A program made the position numbers and the translations under genes. 64,000 bases of DNA, taken from Acetivibrio clariflavus DSM 19732. Its GTDB lineage: Bacteria; Bacillota; Clostridia; Acetivibrionales; Acetivibrionaceae. The notes beneath the pieces were generated by a model that saw only the letters and a program-made list of their open reading frames with translations, had not been told where the DNA came from and searched no databases. How positions within the stretch are numbered: position 1 is the first letter of the stretch; each line of letters starts with the position of its first letter. Of the stretch, positions 19,301 to 27,367 are shown piece after piece. Location of the stretch: NCBI RefSeq assembly GCF_000237085.1, contig NC_016627.1:2976118-3040117 (forward strand), read 5' to 3'.

Positions 19301-20073
19301 TAGGCCTTGGATTTCAACTCATATTTTGCAGTAAGAAACAAGACTTCGAAATTTCCCATTTTAGCCGCCGATTCAACTTTTGACAAAAAACTGGTTCTTC
19401 CGGAACCTTTAGGGCCAATAACACTCAAGACTCCTCTTCCGTTTTCCGGTAACAGTTCCAAAAAAGAATTAAGCTTGGATATGGCTTCATCCCGTTCAAT
19501 GAGCCGTGACATCTTATTAAATACTATATCATTTTTAAATTTAGAGGTTTCTCCTACCACCTGACCACGGCCTCTGCGCTTGGCTTCATAACAACGCTGA
19601 TCTGCTATATTGAACATATCTTCTGCACTCAAAGCGTCATCGGGGAAACTTGCAACACCGATACTTAGCGAAATATTAAGTGGAGGTTCACCTGAAAAAG
19701 GAACCATTCGGATTTTATCCAACAGCCGACTTGAAAGATACAATGCTTGTTCTTTGTGGGTATTCATCATAAGCAGTACAAATTCATCCCCACCATATCT
19801 GAACAATATGTCCGATTTTCTCATTAATGAATTCAATCGATTTACAAAGGTTTTTAATACCTGATCCCCACGCATGTGTCCGTAAGCATCGTTTATGCTT
19901 TTAAAATAATCTATATCTATCAAACACAAAGATAGTGGTATACCATATCGAGAACATCTTTCAATTTCATCAGGAAATTGTTCATCTAATAATGCGCGGG
20001 AATACGCTCCTGTCAGGGTATCATGTATTGCAAAATCTTGCTGCATTTTATTGAATGAAGACGATTCTTGCAT
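16321..20073 (-). CDS. GGDEF diguanylate cyclase fused to STAND-type ATPase and TPR repeats
   Basis: 1250 residues. Residues about 15-175 form a GGDEF domain with intact signature GGDEF (94-98) and an RxxD inhibitory site (RKSD, 85-88) five residues upstream, so c-di-GMP synthesis with product inhibition is predicted. A first NTPase module has the Walker A-like GPKGSGRTSF (about 220-229). A second, NB-ARC-like module has GPGGIGKT (469-476) and Walker B HRLIILDNFEQ, followed by a winged region like those of AfsR/MalT-type STAND proteins. From about residue 850 the protein is tandem TPR repeats. There is no membrane segment, so it is probably cytosolic. A TPR-sensed ligand may gate ATP-dependent assembly and cyclase activity; that mechanism is inference. 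Confidence 0.87.
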   Translation of the reverse strand: MQESSSFNKMQQDFAIHDTLTGAYSRALLDEQFPDEIERCSRYGIPLSLCLIDIDYFKSINDAYGHMRGDQVLKTFVNRLNSLMRKSDILFRYGGDEFVLLMMNTHKEQALYLSSRLLDKIRMVPFSGEPPLNISLSIGVASFPDDALSAEDMFNIADQRCYEAKRRGRGQVVGETSKFKNDIVFNKMSRLIERDEAISKLNSFLELLPENGRGVLSVIGPKGSGRTSFLSKVESAAKMGNFEVLFLTAKYELKSKAYGLFIDVQNEEFDFSKFNTEEFEDLISKKIENQKKSGFIVVLDNLAFVDHATLNLLRNCIIGKKLPCFGLVYSSEPDTVRNFEYLDVQLMDTIYIKPFSPKGVNIFIRSVLSWDPPADFLDWLYTQTMGYPKLLSESLSYLIENGTIKKNGEHKWLVEPNYSAIKLDKRLNKFGKMPQNNLPAYLTDFIGRETEISQISMLLDRSRLITLVGPGGIGKTRLALQVASMRLHDFEDGVFFVSLASVTKPDLVISTIAKAMDIVETSGQSILDAMKSALKDKHRLIILDNFEQVIAAAPMIAELLAYARLVTVMVTSREALHVSGEHVFNVPPLAIPELEQGDSLEKMMQQAAIALFVSRAQAVQYNFVLTKENIGLVAELCARLDGIPLAIELAASNVGRISLAEMLEQSRNRLKWLNNGPRDMPSRHQTLRSTIEWGYSLLNEDEQKLFVGLGVFVGSFTKDAVEKIMGEELNLTVSTEECLFSLLDKSLIKNVTKSLSQEEYCFEMLETIHEFALERLQSSGKKTALERKHAYYYKSLVEEVAENMSGPEQYMYLNRLEHSYLNILAAIEWARKNGEIELEVDLAVGLGAYWELRGRWSEGILIMNGIVKRYTGSLKSRKFAMIYHWLGRLVQLEGDCDKSIKLLNTGLEISKMNNDSIGEAFILHKLGWGYYVYADQSRIDDLWNRSLSLFRETDYKQGVVLILQDLCYVKYYEGDFKLVEKYSNESLKICKQLGDKRGISTALNRLGRLARGKGNYEHAERLFKEHLIVCEELKDKTGKVGTLKCLGELARSQRNFSMATEYYKECLKLAQEMGYKSFVASSLKDLGEIARCQGEFKLAKELYDESLAISLEANDNGETMWIYRNMAELEMYQGNYDKAREMYKKSLEVFFKYNQRNALFSMLILGGVAALAAYGGKIIDAAKLFGTADKLFESVGKLVSKDDADDYRRRFVEVQASLDIEDFNTAWTEGRYMPLENAMKSAMQHVSSNS

Positions 20074-20487
20074 TGTGCACCCCCCTTATTCGGCTAATAT
20101 CGGTATTATACTCGACTTCTATTTTATAAATGAAACTTACATGAGTAGTACTTTATTTTCGGTTACATGACATAAAATTACTGTTTATTACCAAATCATA
20201 GAATTGTAATGTGCTATTAAATATATTATCTCTATTTTTATACAAATCCGCAATATAAATTTAATTTAATTAATATAAATATCCAGTTCATACTTTATTA
20301 CACATCGCATTAATTCGCCAAATTTTATTATCAGCTTATAACAGAATAATTATTTTATAAACCGAAATTCACAACCTATCCATTTTTCGTAAAACAAAAA
20401 ATATTCCGGCACAAATATTAATTCGATGTATAATTCAAATTTCGTATCCATTCGATAAAAATTTACTACTTTTTTGAATAATAAAAT
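20074..20487. other. AT-rich intergenic region
   Basis: About 410 bases without a supportable gene. It is very AT-rich. It presumably holds the promoter of the GGDEF-ATPase gene near its left side, but I cannot pick a confident -35/-10 pair. Confidence 0.5.
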
Positions 20488-20566
20488 AAAAAAGCTATTG
20501 CATTCAATTAAAGTAATATTAAACACAATTTTAATATTACAATTAACTTAGCAATAGCCTTTTTCA
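20488..20566 (-). terminator. Intrinsic terminator
   Basis: An outer stem AAAAGCTATTGC / GCAATAGCCTTTTT encloses an inner AATATTAA/TTAATATT stem, with a T run on the minus strand. It lies 60 bases past the stop of the secreted protein gene at 20627. Confidence 0.75.
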
Positions 20567-20626
20567 TTCTTTTTTATTTACTATCCGAATAAAGCTTTTT
20601 CCTTTACTTTTGCTTACATTAATTCC

Positions 20627-21775
20627 TTATATTATTTCCTGGGGTACGGTAATCACAAAATCTCCATTGATGTCTGACAAACTGATTCCAATTTTCACAT
20701 TGTATTGGCTTGCACCGATTTCATCTTCAATTTTACCGTCAAGATTTATTGTAATACTTTTCATATAGTATGTATTTTTGTCAAAAACCATTTCCATGGA
20801 AAAATTGTTCATACTTGTTGCGTCAACCAAATTTCCTGCTGCAGTCAAACCTTCATTAAAACCTTTTACAAACTCGGATAAAAGGACATCTCCTTTTATA
20901 ACAATTTCATCAGGATTATCGCTTTTTGAAATTACCATACCTGCAGCCAATTTACCTATATCATCGTTTTTAATGTTTACAATATCACTGTTGCTTTCAA
21001 ACAATTGCTCATAATCGCTTTCGCTCAGCTTCTCTTTAGTCCAGCCGCCTGTTTCAACATTCTTGGTGTATGAATAACCGTCTTTTAAATAAGACTCGGA
21101 TTCTATTTTCATACCCAACATATCGATAACCGACAACATATGAACTGCTTTATTTGTCTGATCTACATCACCATTAACATTAATGCCGTATTCCATGGAG
21201 AATGCATTTTGAGACACTTTAACATCCATATCCATGCCGAATTTATACTTTTTAATATTCTTCATAGCTTCATTTGATTTTGAAATAATGTCACTTATTT
21301 GATTATAATTCTCTTTATCTGAAATTAAAACCGAGCGGGTTTCAGCATCCCATACTACTTGTTTATCCAAGCTTTCCGCTACAAACCTTGCCGGAATGTA
21401 TGTTCTGTTATTTTTCGAATAAATAATTGGCGGCACATCTATAGTAAGTTCTTTACCGTTAACAGTTGCAACAGTATTGCCTACTTCAAGATATATTACT
21501 TTATCGTCTTTTTTCACAGTAACACTTCTTTTTACGCCATCCCAAATAATATGCTCATTGTCGTTTGGTACTCCCAGCTTTGTAAGCACCTCACGCAAAG
21601 GCAGCAGTGTTCTTCCGTCTGCAATTATAGTAACATCGGTATATGTACCCTTTTCTCCATCAATTATAATTTTAACATCCGGAGTTTCAGTAATACTTTG
21701 TGCAGCATTTGCCACTGTTGCAAATATAAGAACAACAAACAGAAATACTGTCAAACAAAAACCAAATTTTTTCAT
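20627..21775 (-). CDS. Secreted protein with copper-amine-oxidase-N-like domain (paralogue 1)
   Basis: 382 residues. A signal peptide is clear (basic MKK, hydrophobic core, cleavage near ATVANA-A). Residues about 30-155 form the stalk-like domain named after copper amine oxidase N-termini, a common extracellular module in clostridia (LLPLREVLTKLG; VPPIIYSKNNRTYIPARFVAESL; VVWDAETRSVLI). The C-terminal half is beta-rich and resembles lipoprotein-type LppX/DUF6612-like folds. No enzyme motif is visible, and it should not be read as an amine oxidase. A close paralogue lies immediately upstream at 21965-23137, in the same orientation. Confidence 0.8.
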   Translation of the reverse strand: MKKFGFCLTVFLFVVLIFATVANAAQSITETPDVKIIIDGEKGTYTDVTIIADGRTLLPLREVLTKLGVPNDNEHIIWDGVKRSVTVKKDDKVIYLEVGNTVATVNGKELTIDVPPIIYSKNNRTYIPARFVAESLDKQVVWDAETRSVLISDKENYNQISDIISKSNEAMKNIKKYKFGMDMDVKVSQNAFSMEYGINVNGDVDQTNKAVHMLSVIDMLGMKIESESYLKDGYSYTKNVETGGWTKEKLSESDYEQLFESNSDIVNIKNDDIGKLAAGMVISKSDNPDEIVIKGDVLLSEFVKGFNEGLTAAGNLVDATSMNNFSMEMVFDKNTYYMKSITINLDGKIEDEIGASQYNVKIGISLSDINGDFVITVPQEII

Positions 21776-21964
21776 AAAACTTTTAACCCCCTAATTTTTT
21801 TATAATATTAGCATACATTATATTTTTAAAATTTTCAATCTAAACACAATAAATTTTGCCTAAATTATAATCAAATTTGTATGAAACTGGTCCTTGTAAA
21901 ATTATATGGTAATCCAATTAAAGCCATAATTAAACTTACTATAGATATTGCTTTGGAATGTTTA

Positions 21965-23137
21965 TTACGGTGCAATAATATCAAAATCCCCATTGAAATC
22001 TTCAAAATAAACAGAAACTTTAAAATTAGACTGTTCTCTAACAAATCCTTCCTGTGCCAAACAATCCATGCTCATTACAATCTCTTTCACATAGTACTTG
22101 TTTTTATCTAAGGTCAATTCCATATAAAGACCGTACATATCCACTTCGTTGGTTCTGACGTCTGTATACGATAATTCATCTATTCCCCGCATACCAGAAA
22201 TTAAAAATTTAGCAATTGTTATCATATATTCAAATGCCAGAGCATCTCCTTTAATAACAATTTCATTAGTATTATCGCTCTTTATAATTTCCAGACCGGC
22301 AGACATTTTTTCTATATCCTTTTCATTAAAGGCCACTAGTTTACTGAAGACTTCAAAAAATTTATTATATTCTTCCAATTGACTTTGGCTCAATTCTTCT
22401 TTGCTCCAGCCGTTTTCTTCATCGTATTTATAATCACAGCCGTCAATTAAAGAAAACTCATCAATAAATTCCATACCGAAAATCTTTACAGATGATATTG
22501 CATGAAGAGCCTTATTTTCCAGGTCTATCTCCCCTATTAAACCTACGTTAAATTCAGTTTCAGAATTGTTTACCAAATATTTATTTTCATTTTTCATTCC
22601 GAATTTAAACTTTTTAGCATCCTTCATAGCTTTCGTTGACTTATCAAGTATGTCTTTTATTTGGCTATAACTTTCTTTGTCTGAAATCAAAACCGAGCGG
22701 GTTTCAGCATCCCACACTACTGCTTTTCCAAGACTTTCTGCCACAAACCTTGCCGGAATGTATGTTCTGTTGTTTTTCGGATAAATAATAGGTGGAACAT
22801 CAACGGTAAATTCTTCTCCATTAACTGTTGCAATTGTATTGCCTGCTTCAAGATATATTACTTTATCGTCTTTTTTCACTGTAACACTCTTTTTTGCATT
22901 ATCCCAAATAATGTGTTCATAATCATTCTTTACTCCAAGGTTTGTAAGCACTTCACGCAGAGGTAGCATTATTCTCCCCTCTACATTTATTGTAACATCG
23001 TTATAAATAACATTCTTCCCTTCAATAACAATTTTTACATCAGGAGTTTCAGTAATACTTTGTGCGGCACTAGACACTGATGTAAATGTGATAATCGAAA
23101 ACAAAAAAACTGTCAGACAAAAAATCAGCTTCCTCAT
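21965..23137 (-). CDS. Secreted protein with copper-amine-oxidase-N-like domain (paralogue 2)
   Basis: 390 residues, with the same layout as its neighbour: signal peptide ending near SVSSA-A, a stalk-like domain to about residue 155, then a diverged C-terminal beta-rich domain. The first about 155 residues are nearly identical to paralogue 1, including long runs at DNA level. The C-terminal halves align only loosely. This indicates tandem duplication with conservation or gene conversion of the N-terminal module. The 190 bases between the two genes hold no clear terminator, so they could be co-transcribed. Confidence 0.8.
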   Translation of the reverse strand: MRKLIFCLTVFLFSIITFTSVSSAAQSITETPDVKIVIEGKNVIYNDVTINVEGRIMLPLREVLTNLGVKNDYEHIIWDNAKKSVTVKKDDKVIYLEAGNTIATVNGEEFTVDVPPIIYPKNNRTYIPARFVAESLGKAVVWDAETRSVLISDKESYSQIKDILDKSTKAMKDAKKFKFGMKNENKYLVNNSETEFNVGLIGEIDLENKALHAISSVKIFGMEFIDEFSLIDGCDYKYDEENGWSKEELSQSQLEEYNKFFEVFSKLVAFNEKDIEKMSAGLEIIKSDNTNEIVIKGDALAFEYMITIAKFLISGMRGIDELSYTDVRTNEVDMYGLYMELTLDKNKYYVKEIVMSMDCLAQEGFVREQSNFKVSVYFEDFNGDFDIIAP

Positions 23138-23306
23138 AATTTTAATCCTCCAGTACTGTTGCTTATATTCTGTTCCAGACTACCTCCATATTTCATTCAC
23201 ATAAATTTTTGCTTTGCAAAAAATTTTACATAAAATGTAATATTTATACTCTAATTATAACTGAAATAAACATTATCTGTCTATAAGTCCATCTAACTAT
23301 AATTTA

Positions 23307-24506
23307 CTACCAAACAGCAATAAGTCCGGGATTGTTGCCGGTAATAGAGCGGCCTCCATTGGGAGTGACCAAAAAAGTGTTTTCAATACCTACCATTCCT
23401 ACATTTTCTATTCCTTTTTTCGGCTCAACTGCAAAGGCCATACCTTCCTCTATAGGTTCGTCAAACCCTTTTGCAATTACAGGCAATTCATCTACAACAA
23501 GCCCTATTCCATGACCTAAGAATTTTACTTTCCTTTGACCATAACCCATAAAATTGGCTGAAAATTCGTCGCTAATTTTATTCATTATGCTGTTGTATAT
23601 GTTTGAAGGTATTTCACCTGGCTTTAACATCATAGCTATTTCATTCTGTATTTCAACACATCGCTTGTGGGCATCAATGGCCTTTTCGCAAAGGGGCTTT
23701 CCAAACATATAGGTCATTGTTTTATCGGTATGGTATCCTTCCACACCACAACCTATGTCAATAAACACCAAATCCCCTTTTTTAAGCTTTCTTTCCCGAC
23801 TGCCGAATATGGGTACTGCTATGCTTAGCCCCAAATTTCCTCCGGGCCCGTTAAAATATGAAGGATAAATAGAACTCTCTCCAAATCCTATTTGTCCTAA
23901 CATCACTTCAGTATCAAACATTCCAAACCGGGTTATTCCATGATAACCTTCTTCCATAAGCACTGCGAACAACTGTGTAGCAAGTTCTGCCTCGCTCATT
24001 CCCTCTCGCAATATTTTCGGAATTCTATCCTCCAAAACCCTTCGATGTATCTCTCCCGATTTCTCCATCAGCGATATTTCATACTGACTTTTCACAGCCC
24101 TTACTGAAGAAATATATCTGTCCACCGGTCTTACTTCCTCAACCGGAAAGTATTTTAGAAATCTCTGATATAAAGCCAGCGGAACAATTTCCGTTTCCAT
24201 ATGCACTTTTGATGGTATTTTACCTTTACCGAAAGTATCTTGTGCATCAGCAAAACTGTTCATCGGTCTGATATTTTTAAAAAAGGATTCATCCACAGCC
24301 CTTTCAAAGTTTCTCCGAACCCAAAAAACCGCATCACCATCTCTTGGAATTATAAGCATTCCATCCTGCATGGTTCCGGTAAAATAGTAAAGATTAATCT
24401 TACTAAAAATTACAGCTGCTTCCCATTGAGGATCGCTTATATCCATTTTATACCTAAACCTTATCATCCTTGATTCAAGTTCTTCCAAAGGTACTTTTGT
24501 TCTCAT
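23307..24506 (-). CDS. M24-family metallopeptidase (Xaa-Pro aminopeptidase-like)
   Basis: 399 residues with an N-terminal creatinase-like domain and a C-terminal pita-bread domain. The five metal ligands can be placed: Asp in VFIDIGCG, Asp in YHTDKT, His in FLGHGIGL, Glu in AVEPKKG and Glu in VGIENTF. No signal peptide is seen, so it is probably cytosolic and trims peptides with proline at position 2. The catalytic set supports a peptidase rather than a creatinase, but substrate is not proven. It is monocistronic. Confidence 0.88.
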   Translation of the reverse strand: MRTKVPLEELESRMIRFRYKMDISDPQWEAAVIFSKINLYYFTGTMQDGMLIIPRDGDAVFWVRRNFERAVDESFFKNIRPMNSFADAQDTFGKGKIPSKVHMETEIVPLALYQRFLKYFPVEEVRPVDRYISSVRAVKSQYEISLMEKSGEIHRRVLEDRIPKILREGMSEAELATQLFAVLMEEGYHGITRFGMFDTEVMLGQIGFGESSIYPSYFNGPGGNLGLSIAVPIFGSRERKLKKGDLVFIDIGCGVEGYHTDKTMTYMFGKPLCEKAIDAHKRCVEIQNEIAMMLKPGEIPSNIYNSIMNKISDEFSANFMGYGQRKVKFLGHGIGLVVDELPVIAKGFDEPIEEGMAFAVEPKKGIENVGMVGIENTFLVTPNGGRSITGNNPGLIAVW

Positions 24507-24728
24507 GCAAACACTCCCTAAATTTATCTAAAGTCAACAGACATTCGTTTTAATGCCTTTATAATATCATATCAGTATGTTGTCTGCAATGGATGGTTTT
24601 CTTTTCAACAATTTTCGCAAAATTTTTGCAATTTAATAAAAAAATTTTTTAAAAACAATCACCTTTGTTTACATAAAGATTATTATATAGTAAAAGCAAA
24701 AATTAAAACAATGAAAGGAGTAACAAGC

Positions 24729-25061
24729 ATGCTCGACATCGATCTCAACACCTTAAAAGCTCAATTAAAAGCTGAAATCGAAGCTGAACTCGAAGCTCAA
24801 CAAAAAACCAAACAGGCAAATGAACAGGAAAACGAACAGGAAGTAGAATTAGAAGAAAAGGAATTCCACAGCCAGAATCAAATCAACAAACAAATCAACT
24901 ACAATGTTCTGACTCAAAAACAGCTTCAGGGTCAAAGAGCCGAAAACGAAAACGAAAATGAAACAGAAGTAAAGAACAAAGCATACGCTGACAATAAAGC
25001 AAAAGCCGGTGCAGAAGCTGAAGCTGAAATCGAATCAGAAGGCGGCAAAAAGAAATATTAA
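24729..25061 (+). CDS. Small hydrophilic coiled-coil-like protein, function unknown
   Basis: 110 residues, very rich in Glu, Lys, Gln, Asn and Ala and almost free of aromatic residues and cysteine. Heptad-like LKAQLKAEIEAELEAQQ at the start and the AEAEAEIESE repeat near the end suggest long helices. Polar ENEQENEQEVELEEKE stretches separate them. The start at 24729 follows AAAGGAG by 8 bases; the upstream in-frame ATG at 24711 overlaps that site. I do not recognise a family. The composition resembles coat-, spore- or desiccation-type small proteins, but that is only a guess. A terminator follows. Confidence 0.7.
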   Translation: MLDIDLNTLKAQLKAEIEAELEAQQKTKQANEQENEQEVELEEKEFHSQNQINKQINYNVLTQKQLQGQRAENENENETEVKNKAYADNKAKAGAEAEAEIESEGGKKKY

Positions 25062-25070
25062 TTTAAAATA

Positions 25071-25096
25071 GGGGAGATTAAACTCTCCCCGCTTTT
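25071..25096 (+). terminator. Intrinsic terminator
   Basis: A GGGGAG / CTCCCC hairpin with an 8-base loop is followed by GCTTTTA. It lies 9 bases after the small Glu-rich gene and before the next gene, so readthrough would be partial at most. Confidence 0.65.
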
Positions 25097-25140
25097 ACAT
25101 AAAATTTCTATCAATCAAGTTTCAGAAAAGAGGTGCAATC

Positions 25141-25686
25141 ATGAAGTCAAAGAATAATTTGCCTGATAATACAGCAAACAAACATAAATATCCCGTTAAC
25201 AGTCAGAGTTATGAAAATGACAGTCTTCAGTACAATAGTCAAGACCTTGACCAGGAACAAAAAGTTGACGTAAATCCGGTACAATTAAACACCCAGAACG
25301 TAAATGTTTATGTCGACCCCCCAAAGACTGATTATTCGGGAAAAATTACAGGGATTACCTTACGGAGAAAAGATAATGAAGTTCTTCAATACGTAGATAT
25401 ATATCTATATTTCGGACATAAATGCGGTCTTCCCGTTTACGAAACAACTTCCGATTGCAACGGAAACTTTGCCATAGAAAACATTCCTCCGGGATATTAC
25501 ATTATACATGCCCAGTGCGGTTCCAACTTAAAATGCGAATCTCCTTACATTAAAGTTCTGCCCGGACAAAGTGTACATCAAACACTTGTCTTAAGCTATG
25601 AAAAATCTCCGTCAGCCCGTTCCGGGAATGTAAGTAATTTTGTGTATCATAATTTATGTAATCCTTCTTTAGCAAGTAAATTTTAG
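25141..25686 (+). CDS. Protein with carboxypeptidase-regulatory-like (SpaA/Cna-B-type) domain
   Basis: 181 residues. The first about 60 residues are polar, Asn/Gln-rich and probably disordered. Residues about 65-155 fit a beta-sandwich of the carboxypeptidase-regulatory-like type (SGKITGITLR...TTSDCNGNFAIENIPPGYYIIHAQC, then LVLSY). There is no signal peptide or membrane segment, which is odd for this usually extracellular fold. The gene has an AAGAGGTG ribosome site and follows the Glu-rich gene by 80 bases with a terminator between. Together they may be a structural (for example coat) pair. Function is unknown. Confidence 0.65.
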   Translation: MKSKNNLPDNTANKHKYPVNSQSYENDSLQYNSQDLDQEQKVDVNPVQLNTQNVNVYVDPPKTDYSGKITGITLRRKDNEVLQYVDIYLYFGHKCGLPVYETTSDCNGNFAIENIPPGYYIIHAQCGSNLKCESPYIKVLPGQSVHQTLVLSYEKSPSARSGNVSNFVYHNLCNPSLASKF

Positions 25687-25733
25687 TTGACAAGGTTTAC
25701 AGAATATTGTTTTTTATTGCCTTTTCATTATAT

Positions 25734-25789
25734 ATTATTGCCGGATTTGTTAAGTTTTATACATAAACTTGATTAAATCTGGCAATAAT
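25734..25789 (+). terminator. Possible intrinsic terminator
   Basis: A long imperfect stem ATTATTGCCGGATTT... / ...AAATCTGGCAATAAT lies 48 bases after the preceding stop. The trailing T run is weak, so this is a moderate call. Confidence 0.4.
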
Positions 25790-25825
25790 CATTTATAATG
25801 GTCAGTATTAGCCTTTTAAACCTAT

Positions 25826-27210
25826 ATTTTTAATTTTGTGAGGTCTAGCCCATCCGGCGATGAGGATGAGCCCTTGAGGGCGGTGGGGGTGAATGCTCTT
25901 AAATATACTCTTCCAGCCTACCTGGATATTGGATTACCAATTGGCTAAGTACTCTATCCCAGTTTTTGTAACGTTGTGTCCATTTTTTTACTACATTCAT
26001 TGATGCTAAATATAAAATCTTTTCTAGTGAACTGTCTGTTGGAAATATTGTTTTTGTTTTTGTGACCTTACGAAACTGACGATGTAGTCCTTCAATTATA
26101 TTTGTAGTATAAATTATTTTTCGTATTTCTTCTGGAAATTTGAAAAATGGACTTATAACATCCCAGTTATTTTCCCAACTACGTATTGCAAAAGGATATT
26201 CCTTTCCCCACTTTTCTTTAAGTTCATAAAGTTTTTCTAATGCTATTTCTTCATTAATAGCATGATATACTTCTTTGAAATCATTACTAAATGCTTTTAG
26301 GTCTTTGTATGGCACATACTTAAAAGAATTTCTCAGCTGATGTATTATGCAACGCTGCACTTCAGATTTTGGATATGCAGCATTTATGGCTTCCTTAAGT
26401 CCGGTAAGTCCATCAACACAAAAAATTAAAACATCCTGTACTCCTCTATTTTTAAGGTCATTCAGTACACCAAGCCAAAACTTTGAGGATTCATTGTCAC
26501 CAATCCAGATCCCTAAAATATCCTTATATCCATCAATAGTAACACCTAGAACAACATAAGCTGCCCTGTTTATTATTCTTCCGTCGTCCTTAACTTTATA
26601 GTGTATTGCATCCATAAAAACAAAAGAGTATATAGGTTCAAGAGGTCTTTGTTGCCATTCCTTAATCTCTGGAGCAATTCTATCAGTAATCTTACTAACC
26701 ATCTCTGCTGATAGGCTAAAACCATAAAGTTCTTCAATTTGTTGACTGATATCCCTTGTAGACATTCCTCTTGCATATAAAGCTATAACTTTTTCTTCAA
26801 TTCCAGAAACATTACGTTGATATTTAGGAATAATTTTAGGTTGAAATTCGCCTTTACGATCTCTTGGTACTTGTATATCAATTTCTCCAAACTCACTTTT
26901 TATTTTTTTAGGCGTATAACCGTTACGACTATTATCAGTTTTTTTATTTTCTACATCATCTTTAGCATATCCTAATTTTGCTTCAAGTTCTGCTTCTAAA
27001 AGTTCTTGTATTATATCTTTAAAAATGTCTTTAAGATATTCATTAATATCAGATACACTTTGGAAATTATTTTCCCGAACTAATTGTTTGATTTGTTCTT
27101 TTGTTAACGTTGACATAAAGTTCTCCTCCTTAGCTTTTATTATTATTAATCCTTGCCAAGAAGGAGAACATTCAATCATCTATACACAAATTTTTTTACA
27201 TCCTCCCCGT
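25826..27210 (-). mobile_element. IS256-family insertion sequence (ends approximate)
   Basis: The element carries one transposase gene. The possible right end contains ACACAAATTTTTTTACATCC and the left flank contains TTTTTAATTTTGTG, which could be degenerate terminal repeats. I could not find a convincing target duplication, so the boundaries are estimates. Confidence 0.6.
25899..27116 (-). CDS. IS256-family (Mutator) transposase
   Basis: 405 residues. The DDE catalytic residues can be placed: Asp in VFMDAIHYKV, Asp in FCVDGLTGLKEAI and Glu in TNIIEGLHRQFRK. The CxxH-like motif QRCIIHQLRNS and the region RNGYTPKKIKSEFGEIDIQV are typical of the family. The start at 27116 follows GGAGGAG by 6 bases; the frame extends to 27179 without a ribosome site. 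The reading frame is intact, so the copy may be active. Confidence 0.95.
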   Translation of the reverse strand: MSTLTKEQIKQLVRENNFQSVSDINEYLKDIFKDIIQELLEAELEAKLGYAKDDVENKKTDNSRNGYTPKKIKSEFGEIDIQVPRDRKGEFQPKIIPKYQRNVSGIEEKVIALYARGMSTRDISQQIEELYGFSLSAEMVSKITDRIAPEIKEWQQRPLEPIYSFVFMDAIHYKVKDDGRIINRAAYVVLGVTIDGYKDILGIWIGDNESSKFWLGVLNDLKNRGVQDVLIFCVDGLTGLKEAINAAYPKSEVQRCIIHQLRNSFKYVPYKDLKAFSNDFKEVYHAINEEIALEKLYELKEKWGKEYPFAIRSWENNWDVISPFFKFPEEIRKIIYTTNIIEGLHRQFRKVTKTKTIFPTDSSLEKILYLASMNVVKKWTQRYKNWDRVLSQLVIQYPGRLEEYI

Positions 27211-27245
27211 TCCTGATATATAATGATAAGCCACTTCAATATTAT

Positions 27246-27296
27246 ATAAAAATAAACACCTATGCAGCTTATAACTAAAGCGCCGGTGTTTTTTTC
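27246..27296 (-). terminator. Intrinsic terminator of the TPR gene
   Basis: An AAACACC / GGTGTTT stem with a T-rich tail on the minus strand lies about 70 bases past the stop of the TPR gene. Confidence 0.55.
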
Positions 27297-27367
27297 ATTT
27301 TTCATAACATTTATTTTTGCTTATATTTTAATAATCTAAAATACATAGAATATTTGTCAAAAAGCTT

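Noticed and set aside
20627-23137. Copper amine oxidase enzymes
   Set aside because: Only the N-terminal stalk-like domain is present; there is no catalytic domain or topaquinone motif.
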